64,000 nt of DNA from Flavobacteriaceae bacterium (GTDB lineage: Bacteria; Bacteroidota; Bacteroidia; Flavobacteriales; Flavobacteriaceae). A model generated the notes under the pieces. It was given only the letters and a program-made list of their open reading frames with translations, was not told the DNA's origin and searched no databases. Shown piece by piece: positions 55,498 through 63,865 of this stretch. How positions within the stretch are numbered: the first letter of the stretch is position 1; every line of letters begins with the position of its first letter. A program made the translations under genes and the position numbers. Where the stretch lies: assembly GCA_024640565.1 (NCBI GenBank), contig JAHEET010000002.1:186001-250000 (forward strand). The letters run 5' to 3'.

Positions 55498-55514
55498 TTT
55501 AGAATCATTCTAAA
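55498..55514. promoter_or_regulatory. 17-bp perfect palindrome, operator of feoAB
   Basis: TTTAGAAT-C-ATTCTAAA, exact on both halves. It ends 4 bases before the -7 box and thus covers the space between the -33 and -7 elements, a classic repressor position. Size and symmetry fit a metal-dependent DtxR/MntR- or Fur-type dimer; which one cannot be told from this window. Confidence 0.7.
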
Positions 55515-55518
55515 TTCT

Positions 55519-55526
55519 TATCTTTG
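55519..55526 (+). promoter_or_regulatory. Bacteroidota -7 box for feoAB
   Basis: TATCTTTG, an exact TAnnTTTG, 18 bases ahead of the TTG start of feoA and adjacent to the palindrome. Confidence 0.65.
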
Positions 55527-55544
55527 CCCATCAAATAAAAAAGC

Positions 55545-55775
55545 TTGAATACAATTGCATCATTAGGTATCGGAGAAATTGGATATATTTCTGAAGGCGC
55601 TTTAGAGCATATTCCCTTGAAATTATTGGAAATGGGATGTTTGCCAGGTGCAGAGGTAGAACTCATTCAAATTGCTCCTTTAAAGGACCCCATATATATC
55701 TGTGTAAACGGAAGTCATTTGGCCATTAGAAAAGAGACGGCTTCACAAATTCAAATTTTAAAAAGCGAATTTTAA
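55545..55775 (+). CDS. feoA: Ferrous iron transport protein FeoA
   Basis: A 76-residue SH3-like protein that supports FeoB. It shows GEIGYISEGA, LLEMGCLPGAEVELI and a C-terminal LAIRKETASQIQI, all typical for FeoA. No ATG is available; translation begins at TTG 55545 (NTIASLGIGEIG), directly after the promoter. Its stop is immediately followed by the feoB ATG. Confidence 0.93.
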   Translation: MNTIASLGIGEIGYISEGALEHIPLKLLEMGCLPGAEVELIQIAPLKDPIYICVNGSHLAIRKETASQIQILKSEF

Positions 55776-57887
55776 ATGGCTAAAAACGACATTAAAGTTG
55801 CTTTAATTGGAAACCCTAATACGGGAAAAACATCCTTATTCAACCAACTTACAGGCCTAACTCAAAAAGTAGGAAATTACCCAGGGGTTACTGTCGATAA
55901 AAAGAAAGGGACTTGCAAATTGTCTGCCACTCAAAATGCGGTGATCACAGATTTGCCAGGAACCTACAGCATCAATCCAACTTCAATCGATGAGAGCATC
56001 GTTTTAAAAACCCTGCTTAAAAAAGACATTAAAGAATCTCCAGATGTAATTTTGGTGGTTGCAGATGTAGAAAATTTGAAAAGAAATTTATTGCTTTTTT
56101 CTCAAATAAAAGACTTAGAAATTCCAACGGTATTGGCAATCAATATGGTTGATCAAATGAGCAGAAAAGGAATTTCGATAGATTTAACTGCCTTAAAAGA
56201 AGAATTAAATACAGAAGTTGTTTTAATAAGTGCTCGAAAAAACAAAGGAATAAGGAATGTGAAAGACGCAATTATTAAGTGTCATGTTGCAGCAAAAGCA
56301 TCGCCAATGTGTGATGCAAATTATAAAATTGATCCTGAATATTTTGATAAGTTAAAAGCCATCAACCCAAATTTTAGTTTGTATGAACTTTGGCTAATGG
56401 TAACACAAAAGAACTTTCCAGCAGCAATTTCAAAAAAAGAAAAGGCCCAATTACTTTCTTTTAATAAAGACGTTTCAAGACTTAAAAAATACCAGCACAA
56501 AGAAACGATTTATCGCTATCAAGAAATTAATAAAGTTTTAAAGAAAACCTACATAGTTGATAAGAGCAAGGCAACAGACTTAAGAAGTAAGTTCGATAAA
56601 GTTTTCACGCATAAAATTTTTGGATACCTTATCTTTTTTGCCGTTTTATTACTCATTTTTCAATCAATTTTTGATTGGTCTTCTTTGCCCATGGATTTGA
56701 TAGATACGACCTTTGCAGAACTCTCAGACTTTGCAAGAAATAATCTGCCGGGGGGTATTTTATCCGATTTAATTGTTGAAGGAATTATTCCAGGTATTGG
56801 AGGGGTCATTATTTTTATTCCCCAAATTGCCATTTTGTTTTTATTTGTTGCTGTGTTGGAAGAAACAGGCTATATGAGTCGTGTGGTGTTTTTAATGGAT
56901 AAAATTATGCGTCGTTATGGGATGAATGGGAAAAGTATTATTCCCTTGATCTCTGGAACTGCATGTGCCATTCCTGCAATTATGGCCACAAGAACGATCT
57001 CTAGTTGGAAAGAACGATTGATTACCATACTAGTAGTACCCTTTACGACCTGTTCTGCAAGATTGCCCGTATATGCAATATTAATTTCGTTGATCATTCC
57101 AAATACTAAAATCTTCGGATTTTACAACTTACAGGCATTTACTTTGTTAATGTTGTATGCTTTAGGATTTGTAACCGCAATTTTAGCGGCTTATATTTTA
57201 CAGAAAACATTAAAAATAAAGAGCAATTCGTTCTTTGTCGTAGAAATGCCAAATTACAAACTTCCTTCTATTAAAAACGTTGCTTTGGATGTTTTAGAAA
57301 AAACAAAAGCCTTTGTTTTTGGTGCTGGAAAAATTATTTTAGCCTTGTCTGTTGTTTTGTGGTTTTTGGCTTCAAACGGTCCAGCATCCTTCAAGAATGC
57401 GGAAGAAAATGTGACCAATAATGTTGAAAATAGGCAATTATCAGCCACCGAGTTACAGCAAAAAATAGGCTCAGCAAAATTAGAGAATTCTTATATTGGG
57501 ATTATGGGGAAAACCATTGAGCCCGCTATAAAACCTTTGGGATATGATTGGAAAGTAGGCATTGCAATCATTACCTCATTTGCAGCAAGAGAAGTGTTTG
57601 TGGGAACTTTAGCAACAATCTATAGTGTAGAGGCCGAAGATGAAAACACCACGACGATTAAAGAAAAAATGCGTTCAGAAATCAATCCAGAGACGGGGAA
57701 ACAGCGATTCAATTTTCCTGCGGGAATGTCTTTGTTAGTCTTTTATGCATTTGCAATGCAATGCATGGCAACATTGGCCATCGTAAAAAGAGAGACCAAA
57801 ACCTGGAAATGGCCTTTAATTCAGTTATTTGGAATGACCGGATTGGCCTATGTTTGCTCATTAATTATCTATCAAATTTTAAGCTAA
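55776..57887 (+). CDS. feoB: Ferrous iron transporter FeoB
   Basis: A 703-residue Fe2+ transporter. The N-terminal GTPase has G1 GNPNTGKTS (12-20), G2 around GNYPGVTVDKK, G3 DLPGTYS and G4 NMVD. It is followed by a helical bundle and a membrane domain with two Gate motifs: FIPQIAILFLFVAVLEETGYMSR-like and the one after ISGTACAIPAIMATR. The C-terminal part includes FAAREVFVGTLATIYS. It begins right after feoA and its stop overlaps the next start (TAATG). Confidence 0.97.
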   Translation: MAKNDIKVALIGNPNTGKTSLFNQLTGLTQKVGNYPGVTVDKKKGTCKLSATQNAVITDLPGTYSINPTSIDESIVLKTLLKKDIKESPDVILVVADVENLKRNLLLFSQIKDLEIPTVLAINMVDQMSRKGISIDLTALKEELNTEVVLISARKNKGIRNVKDAIIKCHVAAKASPMCDANYKIDPEYFDKLKAINPNFSLYELWLMVTQKNFPAAISKKEKAQLLSFNKDVSRLKKYQHKETIYRYQEINKVLKKTYIVDKSKATDLRSKFDKVFTHKIFGYLIFFAVLLLIFQSIFDWSSLPMDLIDTTFAELSDFARNNLPGGILSDLIVEGIIPGIGGVIIFIPQIAILFLFVAVLEETGYMSRVVFLMDKIMRRYGMNGKSIIPLISGTACAIPAIMATRTISSWKERLITILVVPFTTCSARLPVYAILISLIIPNTKIFGFYNLQAFTLLMLYALGFVTAILAAYILQKTLKIKSNSFFVVEMPNYKLPSIKNVALDVLEKTKAFVFGAGKIILALSVVLWFLASNGPASFKNAEENVTNNVENRQLSATELQQKIGSAKLENSYIGIMGKTIEPAIKPLGYDWKVGIAIITSFAAREVFVGTLATIYSVEAEDENTTTIKEKMRSEINPETGKQRFNFPAGMSLLVFYAFAMQCMATLAIVKRETKTWKWPLIQLFGMTGLAYVCSLIIYQILS

Positions 57888-58003
57888 TGCAACAGATCAT
57901 CGCCTATGGAATTCTAGTCATTGCCGTTGGGTATTTGGTAAAAAAATATTTTTTGCCTGCAAAAAAGAAAACCAATTGCGGAACAGATTGCAGTTGTTCT
58001 TAA
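57887..58003 (+). CDS. FeoB-associated Cys-rich membrane protein (38 residues)
   Basis: The start codon overlaps the feoB stop as TAATG, so it is translationally coupled to feoB. The sequence is one membrane helix (IIAYGILVIAVGYLVKKYF) followed by a short basic linker and a Cys-rich tail CGTDCSCS. This matches the small Cys-rich proteins that follow feoB in many bacteria. A role in metal handling at the FeoB exit has been suggested for such proteins; here it is by context. Confidence 0.87.
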   Translation: MQQIIAYGILVIAVGYLVKKYFLPAKKKTNCGTDCSCS

Positions 58004-58044
58004 AGATTAACATAAAATTAGGAGTCTAGCATAGCAAGGGTTTA

Positions 58045-58086
58045 TATTTTTGATAAACGAGATTAACAAACATTATTTTAAATAAT
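58045..58086 (+). promoter_or_regulatory. -7 box and palindromic leader of the DUF2911 gene
   Basis: TATTTTTG (58045-58052) is an exact -7 box. In the leader, ATTATTT-T-AAATAAT (58072-58086) is a perfect 15-bp palindrome that ends 7 bases before the ATG. Its half-sites are identical to the core of the palindrome upstream of sdhC. Confidence 0.5.
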
Positions 58087-58093
58087 TATAAAA

Positions 58094-58627
58094 ATGAAAA
58101 AATCAATTCTATCAATTGCAATTTTTGCAATCACATTATTAGCCACCTCAGAAACAGCAGCTCAAAAATTTAAAGCCTTGGACAAAAGTCCTATGGATGT
58201 TGCAAGTTTTCCAAGTAGTTACAAGGTTTCAGACAAAGTGGTAAAAGTGGTTTATAGTCGCCCACAACTAAAAGGACGTACGGTCTCTAAATTAGCTCCC
58301 GCTGGAAAAGTTTGGAGAACAGGAGCCAACGAAGCAGTAGAAATCACGTTTTATAGAGATGTTACTTTTGGTGGAAAAGCAGTAAAAGCAGGAACCTATT
58401 CGCTATTTACCATTCCATCTGAAGCTGGAGATTGGACGGTAATCATCAATAGCGCAAGAAATGTTTGGGGTTCTTATTTCTACAAACAAGACCAAGATGT
58501 GGTGCGCGTTTCGGGTACGGTTTCTAGATCTGAAAAAAGTATCGAAGCCTTTTCGATACTGATCGATTCAGACATGACTTTGAAAATGGGCTGGGGAAAC
58601 ACCGTTGTTTCTGTACCAATCAAATAG
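58094..58627 (+). CDS. DUF2911 domain-containing exported protein
   Basis: A 177-residue protein with signal peptide (AIFAITLLATSETAAQ). The mature part shows the DUF2911 pattern: VKVVYSRPQLKGR, GKVWRTGANEAVEITFYRDV, AGTYSLFTIP, WTVIINSARNVWGSYFY and the late WGNTVVSVPI. The family is periplasmic, often binds no known ligand, and its function is unknown. Here it is a single gene with its own promoter and terminator. Confidence 0.88.
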   Translation: MKKSILSIAIFAITLLATSETAAQKFKALDKSPMDVASFPSSYKVSDKVVKVVYSRPQLKGRTVSKLAPAGKVWRTGANEAVEITFYRDVTFGGKAVKAGTYSLFTIPSEAGDWTVIINSARNVWGSYFYKQDQDVVRVSGTVSRSEKSIEAFSILIDSDMTLKMGWGNTVVSVPIK

Positions 58628-58654
58628 GCTTACAAATTTCAATCCTTTACAAAC

Positions 58655-58687
58655 AACTGTCTATTGTAAAATTTAGACAGTTTTTTT
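58655..58687 (+). terminator. Intrinsic terminator of the DUF2911 gene
   Basis: The stem AACTGTCTA pairs with TAGACAGTT around a loop of about ten bases, followed by a seven-base T-run. Confidence 0.85.
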
Positions 58688-58715
58688 GTGTCCATAATTT
58701 AAGACAACATTAGCC

Positions 58716-58746
58716 TTTACTCTTTTGTAGAATAAACGTAAATTTG
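58716..58746 (+). promoter_or_regulatory. Bacteroidota promoter of leuS
   Basis: -33-like TTTA (58716-58719), 19-base spacer, exact -7 box TAAATTTG (58739-58746), 22 bases ahead of the ATG. Confidence 0.55.
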
Positions 58747-58768
58747 CCACTTAAATAAAGAAGTTACA

Positions 58769-61700
58769 ATGCAATACAATCATAAGGAGATCGAAGAGAA
58801 TTGGCAAAAATTTTGGGCAGACAACCAAACATTTAAAGCTACAAATCCTGCCCAGAGCTCTGACCAAGGAGATGCTGATAAACCTAAATATTATGTATTG
58901 GACATGTTTCCATACCCTTCAGGAGCAGGCCTGCATGTTGGACATCCTTTAGGATATATTGCAAGTGATATTTATGCGCGTTACAAGCGGCATAAAGGGT
59001 TTAATGTATTGCATCCCCAAGGATATGATTCTTTCGGTTTGCCAGCAGAACAATATGCTATTCAAACAGGGCAGCACCCTGCAAAAACTACCGAAGCAAA
59101 CATTACAACCTACCGAAAACAACTAGATAAAATTGGCTTTTCATTTGATTGGTCTCGAGAAGTAAGAACTTCAGATCCGGCATATTACAAATGGACACAG
59201 TGGATTTTCATTCAACTCTTTAATTCTTGGTACAATAAAGACACCGACAAAGCAGAGGACATTGCTACTTTGATTTCTATCTTTAAAAAGGAAGGTAACA
59301 CAACTGTAAATGCCGCTGCAGATGCAGAAACAAAACCTTTTTCGTCGGAAGCTTGGAAAGCATTTTCAAAGACAGAGCAAGAAGCGATCTTATTGCAATA
59401 CCGATTGACCTATTTATCAGACACTGAAGTAAACTGGTGTCCGATTTTAGGAACGGTCTTGGCAAATGATGAAATTGTAAATGGTGTTTCAGAAAGAGGA
59501 GGTCATCCCGTTGTTCGTAAAAAGATGACCCAATGGTCCATGCGAATTTCTGCGTATGCACAACGGTTGTTAGACGGTTTAGAAAAAATAGACTGGCCAC
59601 AGCCCTTAAAGGATTCTCAAACCAATTGGATTGGACGTTCTCAGGGAGCCATGGTTTCTTTTGATGTCGATGGAGAAACTCATAAAGGAAGTACAGATGT
59701 CAAATTATCCTACAAAGAACTGGAAGCGTTAAAAGAATTGCGTTCGAATTTGTCGAAGGCAGAAGGAATGCTTTGGGGTGAATTAAAAAATAAAAAAGGA
59801 GCAGCAAAATTCAGAAAAAAATATACCATTGGAACATTTTTAGTAGATTATGTCTGTTTGGCAAAAAATACGATTGTAGAATTTTCTGGAAAAGAAGATG
59901 AAGCAGCAAGAACCGCCTTTTTTGCAAAAGAAGGATTCAATGTACTGCGTGTAACTAATGAAGAAGTAACTGAAAGTGTTTTGAAAGTGGTTGCTAAGAT
60001 CAACAATGCATTGCAGTTTCCGACCGTTGTAAAAGTTGAAAAACCAACAGTAAACTTAAAAAGTACAGCCTATAAAATTGACGTTTTTACAACAAGGCCG
60101 GACACCATTTTTGGTGTTTCATTTATGACATTAGCACCAGAGCATCCGTTGGTTTCAAAGATTGTAACGGCCGGTCAAAAAAAGGCTGTAGACGCCTACA
60201 TTACAGCAACAGCAAAGCGTTCTGAACGCGAAAGAATGGCAGATGTAAAAACCATTTCAGGAGTTTTTACAGGCGCCTATGCATTGCACCCTTTTACGGG
60301 AGAAAAAGTGCAAATATGGATTGGCGACTACGTTTTAGCAAATTATGGAACAGGTGCTGTAATGGCAGTTCCGTGTGGAGATCAAAGAGATTATGATTTT
60401 GCAAAACACTTTGGCATTGCCATTCCAAATATTTTTGAAGGGATTGATATTTCTGAAGCAGCACATACAGGTAAGGAAGGAATCACAATTGCAAACTCCG
60501 ATTTCTTATCAGGATTAAAACATAAGAAAGCCCTAAAATTAGCCATTTTTGAAATGGAAAAACGCGGAGTTGGGTATGGTAAAATTAATTACCGTTTGCG
60601 AGATGCAGTCTTCAGTAGACAGCGTTATTGGGGCGAACCTTTTCCCGTTTATTATAAAGACGGAATGCCTCAAATGATTGATGAAAAATATTTGCCAATT
60701 GAATTGCCAGCAGTAGAAAAATACCTTCCTACTGAAGCGGGCGAACCGCCATTAGGAAGAGCAACAAGCTGGGCTTGGGATTCGCGCGGAAAGAAAGTAG
60801 TTTCCAATGAGAAACTAAAAAATAAAACCGTATTTTCTTTAGAATTAAACACCATGCCAGGTTGGGCAGGAAGTTCTTGGTATTTTAACCGATATATGGA
60901 TGCTAACAATCAAGGGACATTTGCAAGCAAGGAGTCTTTGGAATATTGGAAAGAAGTCGATCTATACATTGGCGGGTCGGAGCACGCAACCGGACATTTA
61001 TTATACGCTCGTTTCTGGCAAAAATTCTTATTTGATAAAGGAATTGTTCCCGTAGATGAGTTTGCAAAAAAACTAATCAATCAAGGAATGATTTTAGGAA
61101 CTTCTGCATTTGTATACAGGGCAACTGCTTTTGTGAAAAACGGATGTGATGTTGATAAATCCAACGATGCTGTTTTAGCGAAAATCCCAACCCTATTTGT
61201 TTCCAAAAACAACTTTAGTTCAGATGCTGAATTTGAAACGGTTGTTAAAAATTACTTATTAGACAAAGGATACTTAAATCCGAATTTTGCCGATTTGGTA
61301 ATGATTACCAATACACCATTACACGCAGATGTTTCTTTGGTAAACTCATCGGATGAATTGGACGTTGAAGCATTTAAGAAACAATCAATAAATCAAGATT
61401 ATAAAAAAGCAATATTCCTTTTGAAAGACGGGAAGTATGTGGTTGGTAGAGAAGTGGAAAAAATGTCTAAATCTAAATACAACGTTGTCAATCCCGATGA
61501 TATTGTCGAAGAATATGGCGCCGATGCATTGCGTTTGTTTGAAATGTTTTTAGGTCCTTTAGATCAAGCGAAACCTTGGAAAACCTCAGGTATTTCGGGT
61601 GTGTACTCTTTCCTAAAGAAGTTATGGAAATTATATATTGACGAAAATGGCGTTGCAGTTTCTGACGAAAAAGCGACCAAAGAAGAATTAAAAACACTGC

Positions 61701-62140
61701 ACAAAACCATTAAGAAAGTAGCAGAAGATATTGAGAATTTCTCTTTCAACACCTCTGTTGCTACCTTCATGATTGCTGTCAATGAACTGACTGCTTTAAA
61801 GTGCCATAAAAAAGAAATTTTAGGGCCATTTTTGGTGTTACTATCACCATATGCACCTCATATTACAGAAGAACTATGGAGTAAATTGGGCAATAAGAAA
61901 AGTATTTCAACAGTGGAGTTTCCTATTTTTGAACCAAAATATTTAATAGAAAGCGCGAAGAAGTACCCAATTTCATTCAATGGGAAAATGCGTTTTACTT
62001 TAGAATTACCTTTGGATTTTTCAAAAGATGAAATAGAAGCTGCGGTTTTAGCAGATGAAAAAACAATTGCGCAATTGGCAGGAGTTGCTCCTAAGAAAGT
62101 GATTATCGTTCCTGGAAAAATTGTTAATATTGTTCACTAG
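58769..62140 (+). CDS. leuS: Leucyl-tRNA synthetase with an inserted DUF559 domain
   Basis: A 1123-residue class I synthetase, far above the 860 residues of E. coli LeuRS. HIGH is at 56-59 (HVGH in PYPSGAGLHVGHP) and KMSKS at 898-902. The CP1 editing domain is intact: the threonine-rich TTRPDTIFG (about 441-449) and the editing Asp region GTGAVMAVPCGDQRDYDFA are present. Three insertions explain the length: a Bacteroidota-type helical one near 155-205, a DUF559 domain at about 311-415 at the very start of CP1, and a Bacteroidota-type segment of about 100 residues before KMSKS. The frame is continuous, so the insert is translated as part of the enzyme. It has its own promoter and terminator. 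Confidence 0.96.
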   Translation: MQYNHKEIEENWQKFWADNQTFKATNPAQSSDQGDADKPKYYVLDMFPYPSGAGLHVGHPLGYIASDIYARYKRHKGFNVLHPQGYDSFGLPAEQYAIQTGQHPAKTTEANITTYRKQLDKIGFSFDWSREVRTSDPAYYKWTQWIFIQLFNSWYNKDTDKAEDIATLISIFKKEGNTTVNAAADAETKPFSSEAWKAFSKTEQEAILLQYRLTYLSDTEVNWCPILGTVLANDEIVNGVSERGGHPVVRKKMTQWSMRISAYAQRLLDGLEKIDWPQPLKDSQTNWIGRSQGAMVSFDVDGETHKGSTDVKLSYKELEALKELRSNLSKAEGMLWGELKNKKGAAKFRKKYTIGTFLVDYVCLAKNTIVEFSGKEDEAARTAFFAKEGFNVLRVTNEEVTESVLKVVAKINNALQFPTVVKVEKPTVNLKSTAYKIDVFTTRPDTIFGVSFMTLAPEHPLVSKIVTAGQKKAVDAYITATAKRSERERMADVKTISGVFTGAYALHPFTGEKVQIWIGDYVLANYGTGAVMAVPCGDQRDYDFAKHFGIAIPNIFEGIDISEAAHTGKEGITIANSDFLSGLKHKKALKLAIFEMEKRGVGYGKINYRLRDAVFSRQRYWGEPFPVYYKDGMPQMIDEKYLPIELPAVEKYLPTEAGEPPLGRATSWAWDSRGKKVVSNEKLKNKTVFSLELNTMPGWAGSSWYFNRYMDANNQGTFASKESLEYWKEVDLYIGGSEHATGHLLYARFWQKFLFDKGIVPVDEFAKKLINQGMILGTSAFVYRATAFVKNGCDVDKSNDAVLAKIPTLFVSKNNFSSDAEFETVVKNYLLDKGYLNPNFADLVMITNTPLHADVSLVNSSDELDVEAFKKQSINQDYKKAIFLLKDGKYVVGREVEKMSKSKYNVVNPDDIVEEYGADALRLFEMFLGPLDQAKPWKTSGISGVYSFLKKLWKLYIDENGVAVSDEKATKEELKTLHKTIKKVAEDIENFSFNTSVATFMIAVNELTALKCHKKEILGPFLVLLSPYAPHITEELWSKLGNKKSISTVEFPIFEPKYLIESAKKYPISFNGKMRFTLELPLDFSKDEIEAAVLADEKTIAQLAGVAPKKVIIVPGKIVNIVH
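59675..60058 (+). other. DUF559 (Vsr-like endonuclease fold) domain inserted in LeuRS
   Basis: LeuRS residues about 303-430. The match to DUF559 is clear along its length: LKELRSNLSKAEGMLWGELK (helices), KFRKKYTIGTFLVDYVCL, IVEFSGKEDEAARTAFFAKEG and FNVLRVTNEEVTESVLKVV. The first acidic position of the nuclease fold (Asp360 in VDY) and the next strand Glu371 are kept. The usual following EVDGGQH pattern has become EFSGKED, losing an Asp and the His, so catalysis is uncertain. The flanks GAMVSFDVDG and AYKIDVFTTR are the two strands of a normal LeuRS hairpin, so the domain sits in a loop. Confidence 0.85.
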
Positions 62141-62162
62141 CACATCTATTGTGCCTTTTTTT
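62140..62162 (+). terminator. Intrinsic terminator of leuS
   Basis: GCACA and TGTGC around a five-base loop, followed by a T-run. The stem begins at the last base of the leuS stop codon. The stem is short. Confidence 0.7.
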
Positions 62163-62248
62163 ATTTGGTTATCTTTAGACTAAATTTCAAAATAGGGGTT
62201 GGTCAACTATTTTTAAAGACTTTTAAATCGAAAAAAAAGAAAACAACT

Positions 62249-63706
62249 TTGAATAATCTTAAAAACATTTCCCTTAGAATACGCATCTTTTTGTCCATGA
62301 TTTTATTGGTGCTTATAGCCTCCGTGTTAATTTTAGGAGTTGCCGTATATCAATATGATGAACAAACCAAAGATTATAACATTCAGCGTTTTGAACGAAA
62401 AGAATCAATTACCAAAGAAACCATTGAACTGGAGTTAAAAAACAAGACAAGTTTTCCGGTGAATACTGTAAATTTAGCTAAGATTTTTCAGGATCGGATT
62501 TATGAAATTTCCTCGATCAATAAATTAAATATTTCCTTGTATGATTTGGAAGGAAAACTTTTAAAAACCTCTTTGGGGAATGCCTTCGAAAAGATTGTTA
62601 AAAAACCGCTTTCGAAAGAAGTGATTTCGAAATTGGCTCAAAATTCGAACCATCGAATCTTAAAAACAGCTCAAGAAGATGGGATTAGTTTTCAATCATC
62701 TTACTCATATATCAATGATCCAAAATTTAAGAGGATCGGAATTTTAGAAGTTCAGTTTACCCAGGACAATTCAGAAATCAAAAAGGAACTTAGAGAGTTT
62801 ATGAGTCGATTGAGTTTGGTTTATCTAGTAATGTTTCTCATTGCCATTGCGCTGGCCTATTTTTTATCGAGTTATATTACCCGATCTATCAAAACGATTT
62901 CTGACAAAATGGAGCAAACGAAATTGAACAAACGGAACGAGAAAATTATTTTAAATTCGGCAAGTTCAGAAATTTCAATTTTAGTAGATGCTTACAATAG
63001 TATGATTGATGAATTAACCGAGAGTGCTGTGAAATTAGCAAAAAGTGAGCGAGAACAAGCTTGGCGAGAAATGGCAAAACAGGTGGCACATGAAATTAAA
63101 AACCCGCTAACACCAATGCGCTTAACCGTGCAAAGTTTCGAAAGAAAATTTAACCCTAATGCCGAAGATGTAGAAATAAAATTAAAAGAATATAGCGAAA
63201 CTTTAATACAGCAGATCGACGTAATGAGTTCGATTGCCTCCGCATTCTCTGACTTTGCAAAAATGCCTACTCAGAAAAGAGAGAAAATAGAAGTGATTGG
63301 TGTTGTAAAATTAGCACTGGATATTTTTAATGAAGATTATATTTCATACCAACATTCTGAGAAAGAACTCTTTGCCAATTTAGATAAAACACAGTTAATT
63401 CGGATTGTTACAAATTTAATAAAAAATGCAAATCAAGCTTCTGAAGACAGTAAAAATCCAATTATTGAAGTGAAAGTTGCCTCCGAAGGAAACAATATTA
63501 AGATTTCAGTTTCCGATAATGGAAAAGGAATTTCAGAGGCACTAAAAGATTTAATTTTCGAACCTAAATTTACAACCAAAAGTAGTGGAATGGGATTAGG
63601 TTTGCCAATGATAAAAAATATTGTTGAGGCTTATGATGGCTCCATTTCCTTTACATCAAAAGAAGGAATTGGTACTGTTTTTACAGTAATTATTCCTAAA
63701 ACATAA
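62249..63706 (+). CDS. NtrY-like sensor histidine kinase
   Basis: A 485-residue kinase from TTG 62249 (NNLKNISLRIRIFL); an earlier TTG at 62165 overlaps a -7-like TATCTTTA, and there is no ATG near either. Two membrane segments (FLSMILLVLIASVLILGVAV and LVYLVMFLIAIALAYFLSS) flank a periplasmic sensor of about 160 residues. HAMP follows, then the phospho-acceptor H-box in AHEIKNPLTPMRL. The ATPase domain has the N-box NLIKNANQAS, G1 DNGKGIS and G2 GMGLGLPM. The NPLTPM H-box is typical of NtrY-type kinases, which often act with sigma-54 activators. No response regulator lies beside it in this window. The 16-bp palindrome TGCTTTTATAAAAGCA (63715-63730) follows the gene. Confidence 0.9.
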   Translation: MNNLKNISLRIRIFLSMILLVLIASVLILGVAVYQYDEQTKDYNIQRFERKESITKETIELELKNKTSFPVNTVNLAKIFQDRIYEISSINKLNISLYDLEGKLLKTSLGNAFEKIVKKPLSKEVISKLAQNSNHRILKTAQEDGISFQSSYSYINDPKFKRIGILEVQFTQDNSEIKKELREFMSRLSLVYLVMFLIAIALAYFLSSYITRSIKTISDKMEQTKLNKRNEKIILNSASSEISILVDAYNSMIDELTESAVKLAKSEREQAWREMAKQVAHEIKNPLTPMRLTVQSFERKFNPNAEDVEIKLKEYSETLIQQIDVMSSIASAFSDFAKMPTQKREKIEVIGVVKLALDIFNEDYISYQHSEKELFANLDKTQLIRIVTNLIKNANQASEDSKNPIIEVKVASEGNNIKISVSDNGKGISEALKDLIFEPKFTTKSSGMGLGLPMIKNIVEAYDGSISFTSKEGIGTVFTVIIPKT

Positions 63707-63754
63707 TAATCGGTTGCTTTTATAAAAGCAGGAATTTCAATGCTGGAAAAAAGT

Positions 63755-63830
63755 CTTCGACAAGCTCAGACTGATATTTGGATTGTCAATTGTAATTTAG
63801 CGCCAGAGTGCCATACTGAGCTTTTCGAAG
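63755..63830. repeat. Imperfect interspersed palindromic repeat (REP-like)
   Basis: The left arm CTTCGACAAGCTCAG and the right arm, CTGAGCTTTTCGAAG, are inverted copies with one mismatch, about 45 bases apart. GC-richer than its surroundings and placed between two genes. The sequence resembles the TTCGACAAGCTCAG-type intergenic repeat seen many times in Bacteroidota genomes. Confidence 0.65.
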
Positions 63831-63865
63831 TGAATTGATTACAGAAATTTAAAAACGTACAAAAA

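Noticed and set aside
58769-62140. Intein in leuS
   Set aside because: The extra sequence lacks splicing-block motifs (N-terminal Cys/Ser with following blocks, C-terminal HN-C/S/T); it is a plain domain insertion.
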